Below, in pieces: positions 1 to 8,091 of a DNA stretch of 64,000 nt. The translations under genes and the position numbers were made by a program. The notes under the pieces were generated by a model that made no database searches, was not told the origin of the DNA, and saw only the letters and a list, made by a program, of their open reading frames with translations. This DNA is from CAWCFV01 sp963794995 (lineage in GTDB: Bacteria > Actinomycetota > Actinomycetes > JACCUZ01), in contig CAWCFV010000002.1 of assembly GCA_963794995.1 (NCBI GenBank), positions 1,550,001 to 1,614,000 on the forward strand. The letters run 5' to 3'. Numbering within the stretch: position 1 is the first letter of the stretch; each line of letters starts with the position of its first letter.

Positions 1-278
1 GTCCAGGTGCGGAACTCGCAGTTCTTCTCGATGCCCGTGTGCAGGTACCCGATGCCGAGACGGCACTCGGTGACGGTCTCGCCCTCGAGCTCGAGGATCA
101 GCCGCAGGACGCCGTGGGTGGAGGGGTGCTGCGGGCCCATGTTGACGACGATCCGCTCCTCGGCGGACTCGCCGAGGCCCTCGGTGAGGGTGTCCCAGTC
201 CTGGCCGGTGACCGTGTAGACGGTGCCCTCGGTGGTCTCCCGGGCCGGCGAGGCGGTCGCATCGGTGGTGTCGGTCAC
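1..278 (-). CDS. nuoD: NADH-quinone oxidoreductase subunit D (partial, N-terminal part only)
   Basis: This is the first 92 codons or so of the 49-kDa-type subunit of respiratory complex I, which helps form the quinone-binding pocket at the junction with NuoB; the rest lies beyond the left edge. The translation contains VNMGPQHPSTHGVLR and the later segment LGIGYLHTGIEKN, both hallmarks of NuoD. I place the start at the GTG at 278 because it overlaps the nuoC stop as GTGA (275-278), the same coupling seen between nuoC and nuoB. It is the fourth gene of a minus-strand nuoABCD run. Confidence 0.95.
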   Translation of the reverse strand, partial: MTDTTDATASPARETTEGTVYTVTGQDWDTLTEGLGESAEERIVVNMGPQHPSTHGVLRLILELEGETVTECRLGIGYLHTGIEKNCEFRTW

Positions 279-982
279 GAGTAGCTCCTCCGCTCGTCCG
301 GCGGCGGGATCTGGGCGCCCTTGTACTCCACCGGGATGCCGCCCAGCGGGTAGTCCTTGCGCTGCGGGTGACCCGGCCAGTCGTCCGGCATCTCGATGCG
401 CGTCAGCCCCGGGTGGCCGTCGAAGACGATGCCGAAGAAGTCGAACGTCTCCCGCTCGTGCCAGTCGTTGCCCGGGTAGAGCGAGGTGATCGAGGGGATG
501 TGCGGGTCGTCGTCGGGACAGGTGACCTCGACCCGGATCCGCCGGTTGTGGGTGATCGACATGAACGGGTAGACGGCGTGCAGCTCGCGGCCGGTCTCGT
601 GCGGGAAGTGCACGCCGCTGACGCCCATGCACATCTCGAACCGCAGGGCGGGGTCGTCGCGCAGGCCGCGGGCGACCTCGAGCAGGTCCTCGCGGCGCAC
701 GTGGAAGGTCACCTCGTCGCGGTGGACCACGACCTGCTCGACGGCCTCGCCGTAGGCGGGCAGCAGGCGGGCCAGGTGCTCGGCAATGACGTCGAAGTAG
801 CCGCCGTACGGCGGGGTGCTGGCGCCGGGCAGCTGGACCGGTCGGACCAGGCCGCCGTAGCCGCTGGTGTCGCCGGTGCCGGCGGCACCGAACATGCCGT
901 GCCGGACGGCCACCGTCTCGGCGGACTCGCGAGGCGCCTTGACGACGTCCTCCTCGCCTCCGACGTGCTCGATCCCGCTCAT
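275..982 (-). CDS. nuoC: NADH-quinone oxidoreductase subunit C
   Basis: A 235-residue NuoC, the 30-kDa subunit of the peripheral arm of complex I. The C-terminal half carries the family signature HERETFDFFGIVFDGHPGL followed by MPDDWPGHPQRKDYPLGG. The N-terminal 60 residues are a loosely conserved extension typical of actinobacteria. The start at 982 is the ATG that overlaps the nuoB stop as ATGA (979-982); a longer open frame upstream runs inside nuoB and is rejected. It is translationally coupled to nuoB before it and nuoD after it. Confidence 0.97.
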   Translation of the reverse strand: MSGIEHVGGEEDVVKAPRESAETVAVRHGMFGAAGTGDTSGYGGLVRPVQLPGASTPPYGGYFDVIAEHLARLLPAYGEAVEQVVVHRDEVTFHVRREDLLEVARGLRDDPALRFEMCMGVSGVHFPHETGRELHAVYPFMSITHNRRIRVEVTCPDDDPHIPSITSLYPGNDWHERETFDFFGIVFDGHPGLTRIEMPDDWPGHPQRKDYPLGGIPVEYKGAQIPPPDERRSYS

Positions 983-1533
983 CGCAGCAGACCCTTCATC
1001 TGCGCGGTGGGCTTGGACTCGAGCGCAGCGACCTCCGCCGCACGGGCCGCCTTCTCGCGGTTGACGCCGAGGGGCGCCGAGCCGATCTGCTCGTGCAGCT
1101 TGAGGATCGCGTCGATGAGCATCTCGGGGCGCGGAGGGCAGCCGGGCAGGTAGATGTCGACGGGCACGACGTGATCGACGCCCTGGACGATCGCGTAGTT
1201 GTTGAACATGCCGCCGCTGGACGCGCAGACGCCCATCGACAGGACCCACTTGGGGTTGGGCATCTGGTCGTAGATCTGGCGGAGCACCGGTGCCATCTTC
1301 TGGCTGACCCGGCCGGCCACGATCATGAGGTCGGCCTGGCGCGGCGAGGCCCGGAAGACCTCCATGCCGAACCGGGCGAGGTCGTAGCGCGGCGTCCCGA
1401 CGGCCATCATCTCGATGGCGCAGCAGGCCAGGCCGAACGTCGCGGGCCAGAGCGATCCCTTGCGCATGTAGCCCGCCAGCGTCTCGACGCTGCTGAGCAG
1501 GATCCCGCTGGGGAGCTTCTCCTCGATGCCCAT
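979..1533 (-). CDS. nuoB: NADH-quinone oxidoreductase subunit B
   Basis: A 184-residue NuoB, the complex I subunit that carries the terminal N2 [4Fe-4S] cluster, which passes electrons to menaquinone. Cluster ligands are visible as the tandem cysteines in FGLACCAIEMM, a later Cys in MGVCASSGGMF and the Cys in YLPGCPPRPE. Length matches the family. Translation is coupled to nuoC by an ATGA overlap. The start ATG lies 37 bases after the nuoA stop. Confidence 0.98.
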   Translation of the reverse strand: MGIEEKLPSGILLSSVETLAGYMRKGSLWPATFGLACCAIEMMAVGTPRYDLARFGMEVFRASPRQADLMIVAGRVSQKMAPVLRQIYDQMPNPKWVLSMGVCASSGGMFNNYAIVQGVDHVVPVDIYLPGCPPRPEMLIDAILKLHEQIGSAPLGVNREKAARAAEVAALESKPTAQMKGLLR

Positions 1534-1570
1534 CAGGCGGCCACCTCCCTCGACCTGGTGTGCACGGTGG

Positions 1571-1930
1571 TCAGTCCCACTCGAGGCCGCCGCGACGCCA
1601 CACGTAGGCGTAGGCGGCGAGCAGCGTGAGGATGAACAGGACCATCTCGACGAGCCCGAAGATGCCGAGGGAGTCGAACGCCACGGCCCACGGATAGAGG
1701 AAGACGATCTCGATGTCGAAGACGATGAACAGCATCGCGGTCAGGTAGTACTTGACCGGGAAGCGACCCCCGCCCACCGGCTGCGGCGTCGGCTCGATAC
1801 CGCACTCGTAGGCGTCGAGCTTGGCGCGGTTGTAGCGCTTCGGCCCGGTGAGCGCGCCGGCGACCAGGGAGAACGCGGCGAACCCGAAGGCAAGGACGCC
1901 GAGGACGAGGATCGGTGCGTAGGACTGCAC
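1571..1930 (-). CDS. nuoA: NADH-quinone oxidoreductase subunit A
   Basis: A 119-residue membrane subunit of complex I with three predicted transmembrane helices. The conserved loop DAYECGIEPT is present, and the second helix region FDIEIVFLYPWAV is typical of NuoA. The start is the GTG at 1930, preceded on the minus strand by a purine-rich GAGGGGAG. A TAGGGT -10-like hexamer lies at 1993-1998 on the minus strand, so nuoA may have its own promoter in the 110-base gap after the upstream reductase gene as well as read-through from it. Confidence 0.96.
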   Translation of the reverse strand: MQSYAPILVLGVLAFGFAAFSLVAGALTGPKRYNRAKLDAYECGIEPTPQPVGGGRFPVKYYLTAMLFIVFDIEIVFLYPWAVAFDSLGIFGLVEMVLFILTLLAAYAYVWRRGGLEWD

Positions 1931-2040
1931 TGGTCAGCGTCTCCCCTCTGCGATGCGGCCTGGCCTCGGCCGGGCCTGCCGCCCAGGGTCACACCCTAGG
2001 GACGAACGGCCGCCGGCCCCGCATCGGGTGGTCGCCCCCG

Positions 2041-3315
2041 TCACGCGGCCGGGGCCAGCCGTGAGAGGGCGTTGACGATGCGGTCCATGACGTCGCCGTC
2101 GCGCTGGTCGGTGAGGTTCGCCATCAGCTTGAGGACGAAGCGCATGAGCACCGGGTGCGGCAGGCCGTGGCGGGTCGCCAGCCGCATCACCCGGTCGTCA
2201 CCGATCGCCTTCACGAACATCCGCCCGACCGTGTAGTAGCCGCCGTAGACCTGCTTGAGGGTCTGCGGATAGGCCTGAAGCGCGCGCTCGCGGGACTCGG
2301 CGGTGGGCCGCGCCAGCGCCTGCGCGATCACCTGGGCCGCGATCTCGCCGGACTCCATCGCGTAGGCGATGCCCTCGCCGTTGAACGGGTTGACCATGCC
2401 GCCGGAGTCGCCGACGAGCAGCATGCCGTCGGCGTAGTGCGGCTGCCGGTTGAAGCCCATCGGGAGCGCGGCGCCACGCACCGGCTGGGTGCGGTTCTCC
2501 TCGCGGAAGCCCCACTCCTCCGGGGTCTGGTCCAGCCAGCGCCGGAGCAGGTCCTTGTAGTCGACCTTGCCCCATGCGGTGCTGGTGTTGAGGATGCCGA
2601 GCCCGACGTTGCTGGTGCCGTCGCCGACGCCGAAGATCCAGCCGTAGCCGGGCAGCAGCCGCTCGCGCCCGTCGCTGCCCTTGTCCCACAGCTCCAGCCA
2701 CGACTCCAGCCAGTCGTCGTCGTGACGCGGGCTCGTGTAGTAGGTGCGCACCGCCACGCCCATCGGGCGGTCGTCGCGCTTCTCCAGGCCCATCGCGAGC
2801 GAGAGCCGGCTGCTGTTGCCGTCGGCGGCGACGACCAGCGGGGCGGAGTAGGTGCGCTCGCCGTCCTCGCCCCTTGTCGTGACACCGGTGATCCGCCCGG
2901 CCTTGTCGAGCACCGGCCCGGTGACGGCGGTGTTCTCGCGCAGGACGGCCCCGGCCTTGACGGCCTGGCGCACGAGGACGTCGTCGAAGTCGCTGCGCGG
3001 CCGGACCAGGCCGTAGGACGGGAAGCTCGCGAGCTCGGGCCAGGGCAGCTCGAGCCGCATGCCCCCGCCGATGATGCGCAGGCCCTTGTTGTGCAGCCAG
3101 CCGGCCTCGGGAGAGGTGTCGATCCCCATGGCCACCAGCGCCTTGACCGCACGGGGGGTCAGCCCGTCGCCGCAGACCTTCTCCCGGGGGAAGGCGGTCT
3201 TCTCGAGCAGCAGCACGTCGTGGCCGGCCCGGGCCAGGTGGTAGGCCGTCGCCGACCCGGCGGGGCCGGCGCCGACGACGACGACGTCGGCGTCACGGGG
3301 GGCGGCTGGCTGCAC
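2041..3315 (-). CDS. Geranylgeranyl reductase family flavoprotein (MenJ-like)
   Basis: A 424-residue FAD-dependent oxidoreductase. The dinucleotide-binding motif VVVGAGPAGSATAYHLA sits at residues 11-27, followed by the family signature PREKVCGDGLTPRAV and a second FAD motif LLVGDSGGMVNPFNGEGI. Actinobacterial members next to nuo genes saturate isoprene units of menaquinone (MenJ in mycobacteria), so reduction of the menaquinone side chain is the likely role; that assignment is inferred from family and context. The GTG start at 3315 is 55 bases below a strong Rex operator (3371-3388). The nuo genes follow on the same strand after 110 bases, so the Rex site may control both. Confidence 0.88.
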   Translation of the reverse strand: MQPAAPRDADVVVVGAGPAGSATAYHLARAGHDVLLLEKTAFPREKVCGDGLTPRAVKALVAMGIDTSPEAGWLHNKGLRIIGGGMRLELPWPELASFPSYGLVRPRSDFDDVLVRQAVKAGAVLRENTAVTGPVLDKAGRITGVTTRGEDGERTYSAPLVVAADGNSSRLSLAMGLEKRDDRPMGVAVRTYYTSPRHDDDWLESWLELWDKGSDGRERLLPGYGWIFGVGDGTSNVGLGILNTSTAWGKVDYKDLLRRWLDQTPEEWGFREENRTQPVRGAALPMGFNRQPHYADGMLLVGDSGGMVNPFNGEGIAYAMESGEIAAQVIAQALARPTAESRERALQAYPQTLKQVYGGYYTVGRMFVKAIGDDRVMRLATRHGLPHPVLMRFVLKLMANLTDQRDGDVMDRIVNALSRLAPAA

Positions 3316-3370
3316 GGGAGGTCCACCTCGAGGCGGTCAGGAGACGTGCGGGACGGGATCTCTGGTGCGC

Positions 3371-3388
3371 TTGTGAAAGATTTCACGA
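3371..3388. promoter_or_regulatory. Rex operator (ROP) upstream of the reductase/nuo genes
   Basis: The sequence ttgtgaaagatttcacga is a near-perfect inverted repeat that fits the Rex consensus TTGTGAAANNTTTCACAA with one mismatch in the final bases. Rex binds such sites when NAD+ is high and releases them when NADH rises. It lies 56 bases upstream of the GTG start of the menJ-like gene, so NADH-dependent derepression of the quinone reductase and probably the nuo genes is inferred. The rex gene itself is in this window (28528-29280). Confidence 0.8.
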
Positions 3389-3430
3389 GGAGCGGCGCGG
3401 CGTCAGTCTACGCATCGTGGCACCCCCATG

Positions 3431-3464
3431 CCGAGGGGCCCGTCCCACGGGACGGGCCCCTCGG
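3431..3464 (-). terminator. Strong hairpin terminator after csbD
   Basis: A perfect 16-base inverted repeat, ccgaggggcccgtccc at 3431-3446 and its complement at 3449-3464, starts 17 bases after the csbD stop on the minus strand. There is no clear U-tract, as is usual in high-GC actinomycetes. The two-base spacer means one or two pairs must open to form the loop. It separates csbD from the Rex-controlled reductase gene. Confidence 0.75.
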
Positions 3465-3480
3465 TCGGACGAGCGGCGGC

Positions 3481-3654
3481 TCAGTGCTTGAAGGCGTCCT
3501 TGACCTTCTCGCCGGCCTGCTTGAGGTTCGCCTCGGACTGGTCACGCTCACCCTGGCGACGCAGCGCGTCGTCCCCGGTGGCGGCGCCGATCTTCTCCTT
3601 GGCGTCGCCGGCGATCTCCTCGACCTTGTTCTGCGTCTTGTCGTCGGCTCCCAT
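3481..3654 (-). CDS. CsbD family stress protein
   Basis: A 57-residue, highly charged protein beginning MGADDKTQNKVEEIAGDAKE, the classic CsbD opening. CsbD proteins are small, soluble and induced by general stress in many bacteria, but their biochemical role is unknown. The ATG at 3654 gives the standard family length. It is followed directly by a strong hairpin (3431-3464), so it is probably a single-gene transcript. Confidence 0.9.
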   Translation of the reverse strand: MGADDKTQNKVEEIAGDAKEKIGAATGDDALRRQGERDQSEANLKQAGEKVKDAFKH

Positions 3655-3747
3655 GGCGGGGGCCTCCCTCCGAGCTCGGCTGGCACTGTCTCGGGAGGAT
3701 TCCTTGCCGGTGCCGGGGCCGCGAAACCCCCGCGGGGCGGCACCTGC

Positions 3748-4461
3748 CTAGGGACGGCGCGCGCGGTGCAGCGCGACGATCCCGCCGGTCAGGTTGCGCC
3801 AGCCCACCGCCGTCCAGCCGGCCGCCGCGACCCGCCGGGCCAGCCCGGCCTGGTCCGGCCAGGCCCGGATCGACTCGGCGAGGTAGACGTACGCGTCGGG
3901 GTTGCTCGACACCCGCCGGGCGGCGCCGGGCAGCGCGCGCATCAGGTACTCGGTGTAGACGGTGCGGAAGGGCGCCCACGTCGGGTGGGAGAACTCGCAG
4001 ACCACCAGCCGGCCGCCGGGCCGGGTGACCCTGGCCATCTCGGCCAGCGCGGCGTCGACGTCGGAGACGTTGCGCAGGCCGAAGGAGATGGTCACCGCGT
4101 CGAACGCCCCGTCGACGAAGGGCAGGCGGAGGGCGTCGCCCGCGAGCAGGTCGAGGTCGGGATGGGCCTGCTTGCCGACCCGCAGCATGCCCAGCGAGAA
4201 ATCGGCGGCCACGACCTGTGCCCCGGCGGCGGCGAACGGCAGCGACGACGACCCGGTACCCGCCGCGAGGTCGAGCACCCGCTCCCCCGGCGCCGCGTCG
4301 ACGGCGCGGGCCACGGCGCGACGCCACAGCCTCGTCTGCCCCAGCGAGAGCACGTCGTTGGTGAGGTCGTAGCGCGCGGCGACGTCGTCGAACATCGCCG
4401 CCACCTCGTGCGGCGCCTTCTGCAGGTCGGCCACCTGCCTGCCCTGCGCGTCCCGTGTCAC
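3748..4461 (-). CDS. menG: Demethylmenaquinone methyltransferase
   Basis: A 237-residue SAM-dependent methyltransferase of the UbiE/MenG family, catalysing the last step of menaquinone synthesis. The SAM-binding core RVLDLAAGTGSSSLPFA is at about residues 66-82, and UbiE signatures follow: ARYDLTNDVLSLGQ near residue 30 and ISFGLRNVSDVDAAL near residue 135. It begins with GTG at 4461. Although separated by two small genes, it belongs to the menaquinone gene neighbourhood with menF, menD, menC, menB, menE and menA. Confidence 0.93.
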   Translation of the reverse strand: MTRDAQGRQVADLQKAPHEVAAMFDDVAARYDLTNDVLSLGQTRLWRRAVARAVDAAPGERVLDLAAGTGSSSLPFAAAGAQVVAADFSLGMLRVGKQAHPDLDLLAGDALRLPFVDGAFDAVTISFGLRNVSDVDAALAEMARVTRPGGRLVVCEFSHPTWAPFRTVYTEYLMRALPGAARRVSSNPDAYVYLAESIRAWPDQAGLARRVAAAGWTAVGWRNLTGGIVALHRARRP

Positions 4462-4522
4462 CCCGGAAGCCTCGCACGGGGCTCGCGCCCACGGCCCTCC
4501 GCCGTCGCCGGGCGCACCGGCG

Positions 4523-4738
4523 TCAGGTGGGGTCGGTGCCGCCCGCCTCGCGCTCCCGGTCGCTGGGGTCGACCCCCGGCCGGTCCGAGCTCAGGCCCTG
4601 GTCCCGCTCGACCGGCTGGTCGCGGGTGACCTGGCGCTCCTGCACGCTCTCGGCGTGCGCGTCGGCGTCGTCCTGGTCGCGCGGGTCGGCACCCTCCGCG
4701 GGGTAGACCCATCGGTCCTCGCTGCTCGTCCCAGTCAT
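4523..4738 (-). CDS. Small acidic hypothetical protein
   Basis: A 71-residue hydrophilic protein rich in Asp, Glu, Arg and Gln, with no membrane segment, cysteine or recognisable domain. It looks intrinsically disordered. It starts with ATG at 4738, back-to-back with the plus-strand hypothetical gene that begins about 30 bases away. I do not recognise a family. The low-complexity composition lowers confidence that it is translated, but the frame is clean and fills a gap between menG and menF. Confidence 0.45.
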   Translation of the reverse strand: MTGTSSEDRWVYPAEGADPRDQDDADAHAESVQERQVTRDQPVERDQGLSSDRPGVDPSDREREAGGTDPT

Positions 4739-4769
4739 GGCAGCGGCCTACCCGGGGTACGACGCGGGC

Positions 4770-5078
4770 ATGCCACCTGCCGACGAGCCCGGGCCCCCCG
4801 ACCGCGAGATCGACCTCGAGATCACCGCGTCCGACCAGCACGTCTACGACGTGACGATCACCCACCGGTCGGGCGCCACCACCCGGCACTGCGTCTCGGT
4901 GCCCGAGCGCCTGCTCGCGGACCTCGGCGTCTCCGACGCCCAGGAGCCGCTGCTGGTCCGTGCCTCGCTGGTCTACCTGCTGGAGCACGACCCGGCGGCC
5001 CTGCCCGCGACGTTCGCCCTGGACGAGGTCGGCACGGCGCTGCCCGAGTACCGGGAGGAGATCGTGCGGCGACTCTGA
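4770..5078 (+). CDS. Conserved-looking hypothetical protein
   Basis: About 102 residues from the ATG at 4770 (an in-frame ATG at 4737 would add 11 poorly structured residues). The body, DLEITASDQHVYDVTITHR through LLVRASLVYLLEHDP, looks like a compact alpha/beta domain, with a beta-rich first half and a helical second half. There are no membrane segments. I cannot name its family. It sits just upstream of menF on the same strand, with 51 bases between, but menF appears to have its own leaderless promoter. Confidence 0.6.
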   Translation: MPPADEPGPPDREIDLEITASDQHVYDVTITHRSGATTRHCVSVPERLLADLGVSDAQEPLLVRASLVYLLEHDPAALPATFALDEVGTALPEYREEIVRRL

Positions 5079-5117
5079 GCGCTCGGGCCGGGCCGGCGGG
5101 GGCCGCGCGGGCCCACG

Positions 5118-5123
5118 TACGCT
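5118..5123 (+). promoter_or_regulatory. -10 element of a leaderless promoter for menF
   Basis: TACGCT fits TANNNT and lies six bases before the menF ATG at 5130, the spacing expected when transcription begins at the A of the start codon. No Shine-Dalgarno sequence precedes that ATG, which supports a leaderless mRNA. Confidence 0.5.
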
Positions 5124-5129
5124 CGACGC

Positions 5130-6377
5130 ATGAGCATGCTGCCCGGCGCCGCCGTCCCGGGCTCGGCGACGGTCCGGCGTACGGTCCGGTCGCAGCCGGT
5201 CGACCTGGTCGGCACCCTGGTCCAGCGGCTGCCGCACGCCGGGGACGCGCTCGCCTGGGTGATCGACGGGACCGGCCTGGTGGGCTGGGGCGAGGCAGCC
5301 CGGCTCGAGGTCAGCGGCCCGGACCGCTTCGCCCGGGCCCGCGACTGGTGGCGCGCCGTGGTCGCGCACGCCGAGGTCGAGGACGAGGTGGGCGCCCGCG
5401 GCAGCGGACCGGTCGCCTTCGGCTCCTTCGCCTTCCGCGACGACGAGCCGTCGGTGCTCGTCGTGCCCGAGGTGGTGCTCGGCCGGGACGGCGAGCGCTG
5501 CTGGCTCACGACCGTCGGAGACCCGCCGCGGCTGGCGTCCCCCGAGCCGGTCCGCCCCACCCGTGGGCTGCGCTACGCGCACGGCGACCTGCCTGTCACG
5601 GACTTCCGGTCGGCCGTCGCGTCTGCGGTGGCGCGCATCGAGGGCGGCGGGCTGGACAAGGTGGTCCTCGCCCACGACCTGCTCGCCGTTGCCGAGGCCG
5701 ACATCGACGTGCGCGCGGTGCTCGCCGGACTGACCGCCGGGAACCCGGGCTGCTGGGTCTTCGCGGTGGCGGGGCTGGTGGGTGCGACCCCGGAGATGCT
5801 GGTGAGCCGGGCCGGTGACCGGGTCGTGTCACGCGTCCTCGCCGGCACGACCGCGCGCGGCGGCGACCCTGCTGCCGACCACGAGCGCGTCGACGCGCTG
5901 CTGCACTCGGCCAAGGACCTCGCCGAGCACCGGTACGCCGTCGAGTCGCTCGTGGCCGCGCTCGCCCCGCACGTCCGCGACCTCGACGTGCCCGACCGCC
6001 CGCATCCCCTCGAGCTGTCGAACGTCACGCACCTCGCCTCCGACGTGACCGCGACGCTCGCGGACGGCTCCGACGTGCTCGACCTGCTGGGCGCCGTGCA
6101 CCCGACGGCCGCCGTCGGCGGCACGCCCACGGCCACCGCGCTGGACGCGATCGCCGACCTGGAGCCCATGTCGCGCGGCCGCTACAGCGGCCCGGTGGGC
6201 TGGGTCGACGCCCGCGGCGACGGCGAGTGGGGGATCGCGCTGCGCTGCGCCCAGCTCGACGGGCCCACGGCCCGGCTCTTCGCCGGCGGCGGCATCGTCG
6301 CCGGCAGCGACCCCGACGCCGAGGTGCTCGAGGCCCAGGCCAAGCTGCTCCCGATGCGCGAGGCCCTCGAAGGCTGA
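5130..6377 (+). CDS. menF: Isochorismate synthase
   Basis: A 415-residue chorismate-binding enzyme that converts chorismate to isochorismate, the entry step of menaquinone synthesis. The C-terminal two thirds contains family motifs: LDKVVLAHDL (catalytic Lys region), GATPEMLVSR, LSNVTHLASDV, the substrate-binding GRYSGPVGWVD and the C-terminal FAGGGIVAGSDPDAE. The N-terminal 130 residues are the variable region. It is convergent with menD, with a palindromic repeat (6397-6473) between the two stops that could terminate both transcripts. Confidence 0.93.
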   Translation: MSMLPGAAVPGSATVRRTVRSQPVDLVGTLVQRLPHAGDALAWVIDGTGLVGWGEAARLEVSGPDRFARARDWWRAVVAHAEVEDEVGARGSGPVAFGSFAFRDDEPSVLVVPEVVLGRDGERCWLTTVGDPPRLASPEPVRPTRGLRYAHGDLPVTDFRSAVASAVARIEGGGLDKVVLAHDLLAVAEADIDVRAVLAGLTAGNPGCWVFAVAGLVGATPEMLVSRAGDRVVSRVLAGTTARGGDPAADHERVDALLHSAKDLAEHRYAVESLVAALAPHVRDLDVPDRPHPLELSNVTHLASDVTATLADGSDVLDLLGAVHPTAAVGGTPTATALDAIADLEPMSRGRYSGPVGWVDARGDGEWGIALRCAQLDGPTARLFAGGGIVAGSDPDAEVLEAQAKLLPMREALEG

Positions 6378-6396
6378 CCCCGCCCCCCACCCCCTG

Positions 6397-6473
6397 ATGA
6401 TCGTTTGCGACCTGAGTCCCCGACACGCCGGGCCGTCCCCGGCGAGTCGGTGAACCAGGTCGCAAACGATCAT
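6397..6473. repeat. 77-bp palindromic repeat element, copy 1
   Basis: A perfect 18-base terminal inverted repeat (6397-6414 atgatcgtttgcgacctg; 6456-6473) encloses a symmetric 5/5 internal bulge, a 13-base inner stem with one mismatch (6420-6432 and 6438-6450) and a 5-base loop. The whole element can fold into one long hairpin. A second copy with the same plan and most of the same sequence lies at 62414-62487. This copy sits between the convergent menF and menD genes. It encodes no protein. It resembles REP/MITE-type interspersed palindromes and may act as a bidirectional terminator. Confidence 0.85.
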
Positions 6474-6497
6474 TCCCCGGGGGACGGCGGGCCGGGG

Positions 6498-8091
6498 TCA
6501 GGCGAGGGCCGCGGCGACGGCGGTGCGCAGCATGGCGTGCAGGTCGCGGGTGCGGCTCCGGTCGACGGGGACCTCGAGCACGCGGACGCCGGAGGGCTCC
6601 CGGCCGAGCCGGTCGGTCAGGTCGCCGAGCGAGGCGATGCGCTCGTGCGCGGTCCCGGTCGCGGCGCACAGGGCGGCCAGGTCGACGCCGTGCGGTGTCC
6701 CGAACACCCGCTCGAACACCGCGGCGTGCTCCGGCGCACCCTGCTCCAGCTGGGCGAACAGGCCGCCGCCGTCGTCGTTGACCACGACCAGGGTGAGGTC
6801 CGGACGCGGCTCCCCCGGGCCGACCACCAGCCCGGTCGCGTCATGCAGGAAGGTGAGGTCACCCATCAGCGCGTAGGCCGGTCCGCCGCCGGCGCCCTGG
6901 TGCGCCAGCGCCGCGCCCAGGGCGGTCGAGACGGTGCCGTCGATCCCGGACGCGCCGCGGTTGGCCAGGACCAGCGGCGGGTCGGCCCACGGCCCGGCGA
7001 GGTCGAGGTCGCGGATCGCCGACGACGAGCCGGCCACCAGCAGCCCGTCCGCCGGGACGGCCGCGGCCACCGTCGCGGCGACCGCCAGCCCGCTGACGGC
7101 CTCGTCGGCGAGCACCGCGGACACCGCGGCCCGGGCCTGACCGTCGGCTGCCCGCCAGCGGTCGAGCCAGCCGCCGTCGACCGCCCCGCGCACGGGGACG
7201 CCGCCCCGCCGGTCCGGCAGGCGCAGGACTTCCACGTCGCGCCGCGCCAGCAGCCGGGTGACCGGCCGGGACAGCGTCGGCCGGCCGGCGACGACCACCC
7301 GCTGCACGTCGGCGCCGAGGTGCGCCAGCAGCAGCCGGTAGGCGGCCATGGCGTTCGGCCCGGCGCGGTGCCCGGACGACGGCTCCGCGAGCAGGGGCCA
7401 GCCCCCGGCCTCGGCGATCGACCGCGCGTCAGCGAGCGCCTGGTCGCCGGCCACCACCACGGTCCGCGGGCCGGTCGTCGACCGGCGAGCCGCCCGTGCC
7501 GGACGACGCGTCGACCGGCCGCTCCACCGCGGCGTCGAGCGGCTCGGGCCACCCCACGTCACCGTCGGGGACCAACGGCTCCCGGAAGGCGAGGTTCAGG
7601 TGCGCCGGGCCGTCGAGCCCGGCCGCCAGCGCGCGCGCCACGACCTGCCGCCACTCGGCGACGGTCGGCAGCGCGTCGACCGACACGTCACGGAAGAACC
7701 GCACGGAGCTGCCGTAGAGGTGCACCTGGTCGATGGTCTGGTTGGCCCCGGTGCCGCGCATCTCGGCCGGGCGGTCCGCGGTCAGCACCACCAGACGCAC
7801 CCGCGAGTAGGCGGCCTCCACGACTGCCGGGTGCAGGTTGACCGCGGCGGTGCCGGACGTCGTGACCACCGGCACCGGCCGGCCGGACGCCTTCGCCAGC
7901 CCCAGCGCGAGGAAGCCTGCCGACCGCTCGTCGATCCGCACGTGCAGCCGCAGCCGTCCCAGCCGGTCCGCCTCGTGCAGCGCGAACGACAGCGGCGCGT
8001 TGCGCGACCCCGGTGACAGCACGGCCTCCCGGGCACCGCCGCGCACCAGCTCGTCGACGACGACGGTCGCGAGCGCGGTCGAGGGGTTCAT
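6498..8091 (-). CDS. menD: SEPHCHC synthase, interrupted by a frameshift
   Basis: A thiamine-diphosphate enzyme joining isochorismate and 2-oxoglutarate. The N-terminal part (8091 down to about 7490) has SPGSRNAPLSFALHEA, RIDERSAGFLALGLAK and TTSGTAAVN. The C-terminal part (about 7475 to 6498) is in another frame and has SGIDGTVSTALGAALA, LMGDLTFLHD and VVNDDGGGLFAQLEQ. The frame changes near 7470-7490 by what looks like one extra base in gtcgacgaccgg (minus-strand sense), in the poorly conserved linker. All active-site motifs are intact across the two frames, so a sequencing insertion is likelier than real loss. The start at 8091 overlaps the menC stop as ATGA. Confidence 0.9.

Noticed and set aside
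2155..4629. 824-codon plus-strand open frame
   Set aside because: It is antisense to the menJ-like, csbD and menG genes. Its composition is the Arg/Gly/Ala/His-rich pattern of GC-rich shadow frames with no domain.
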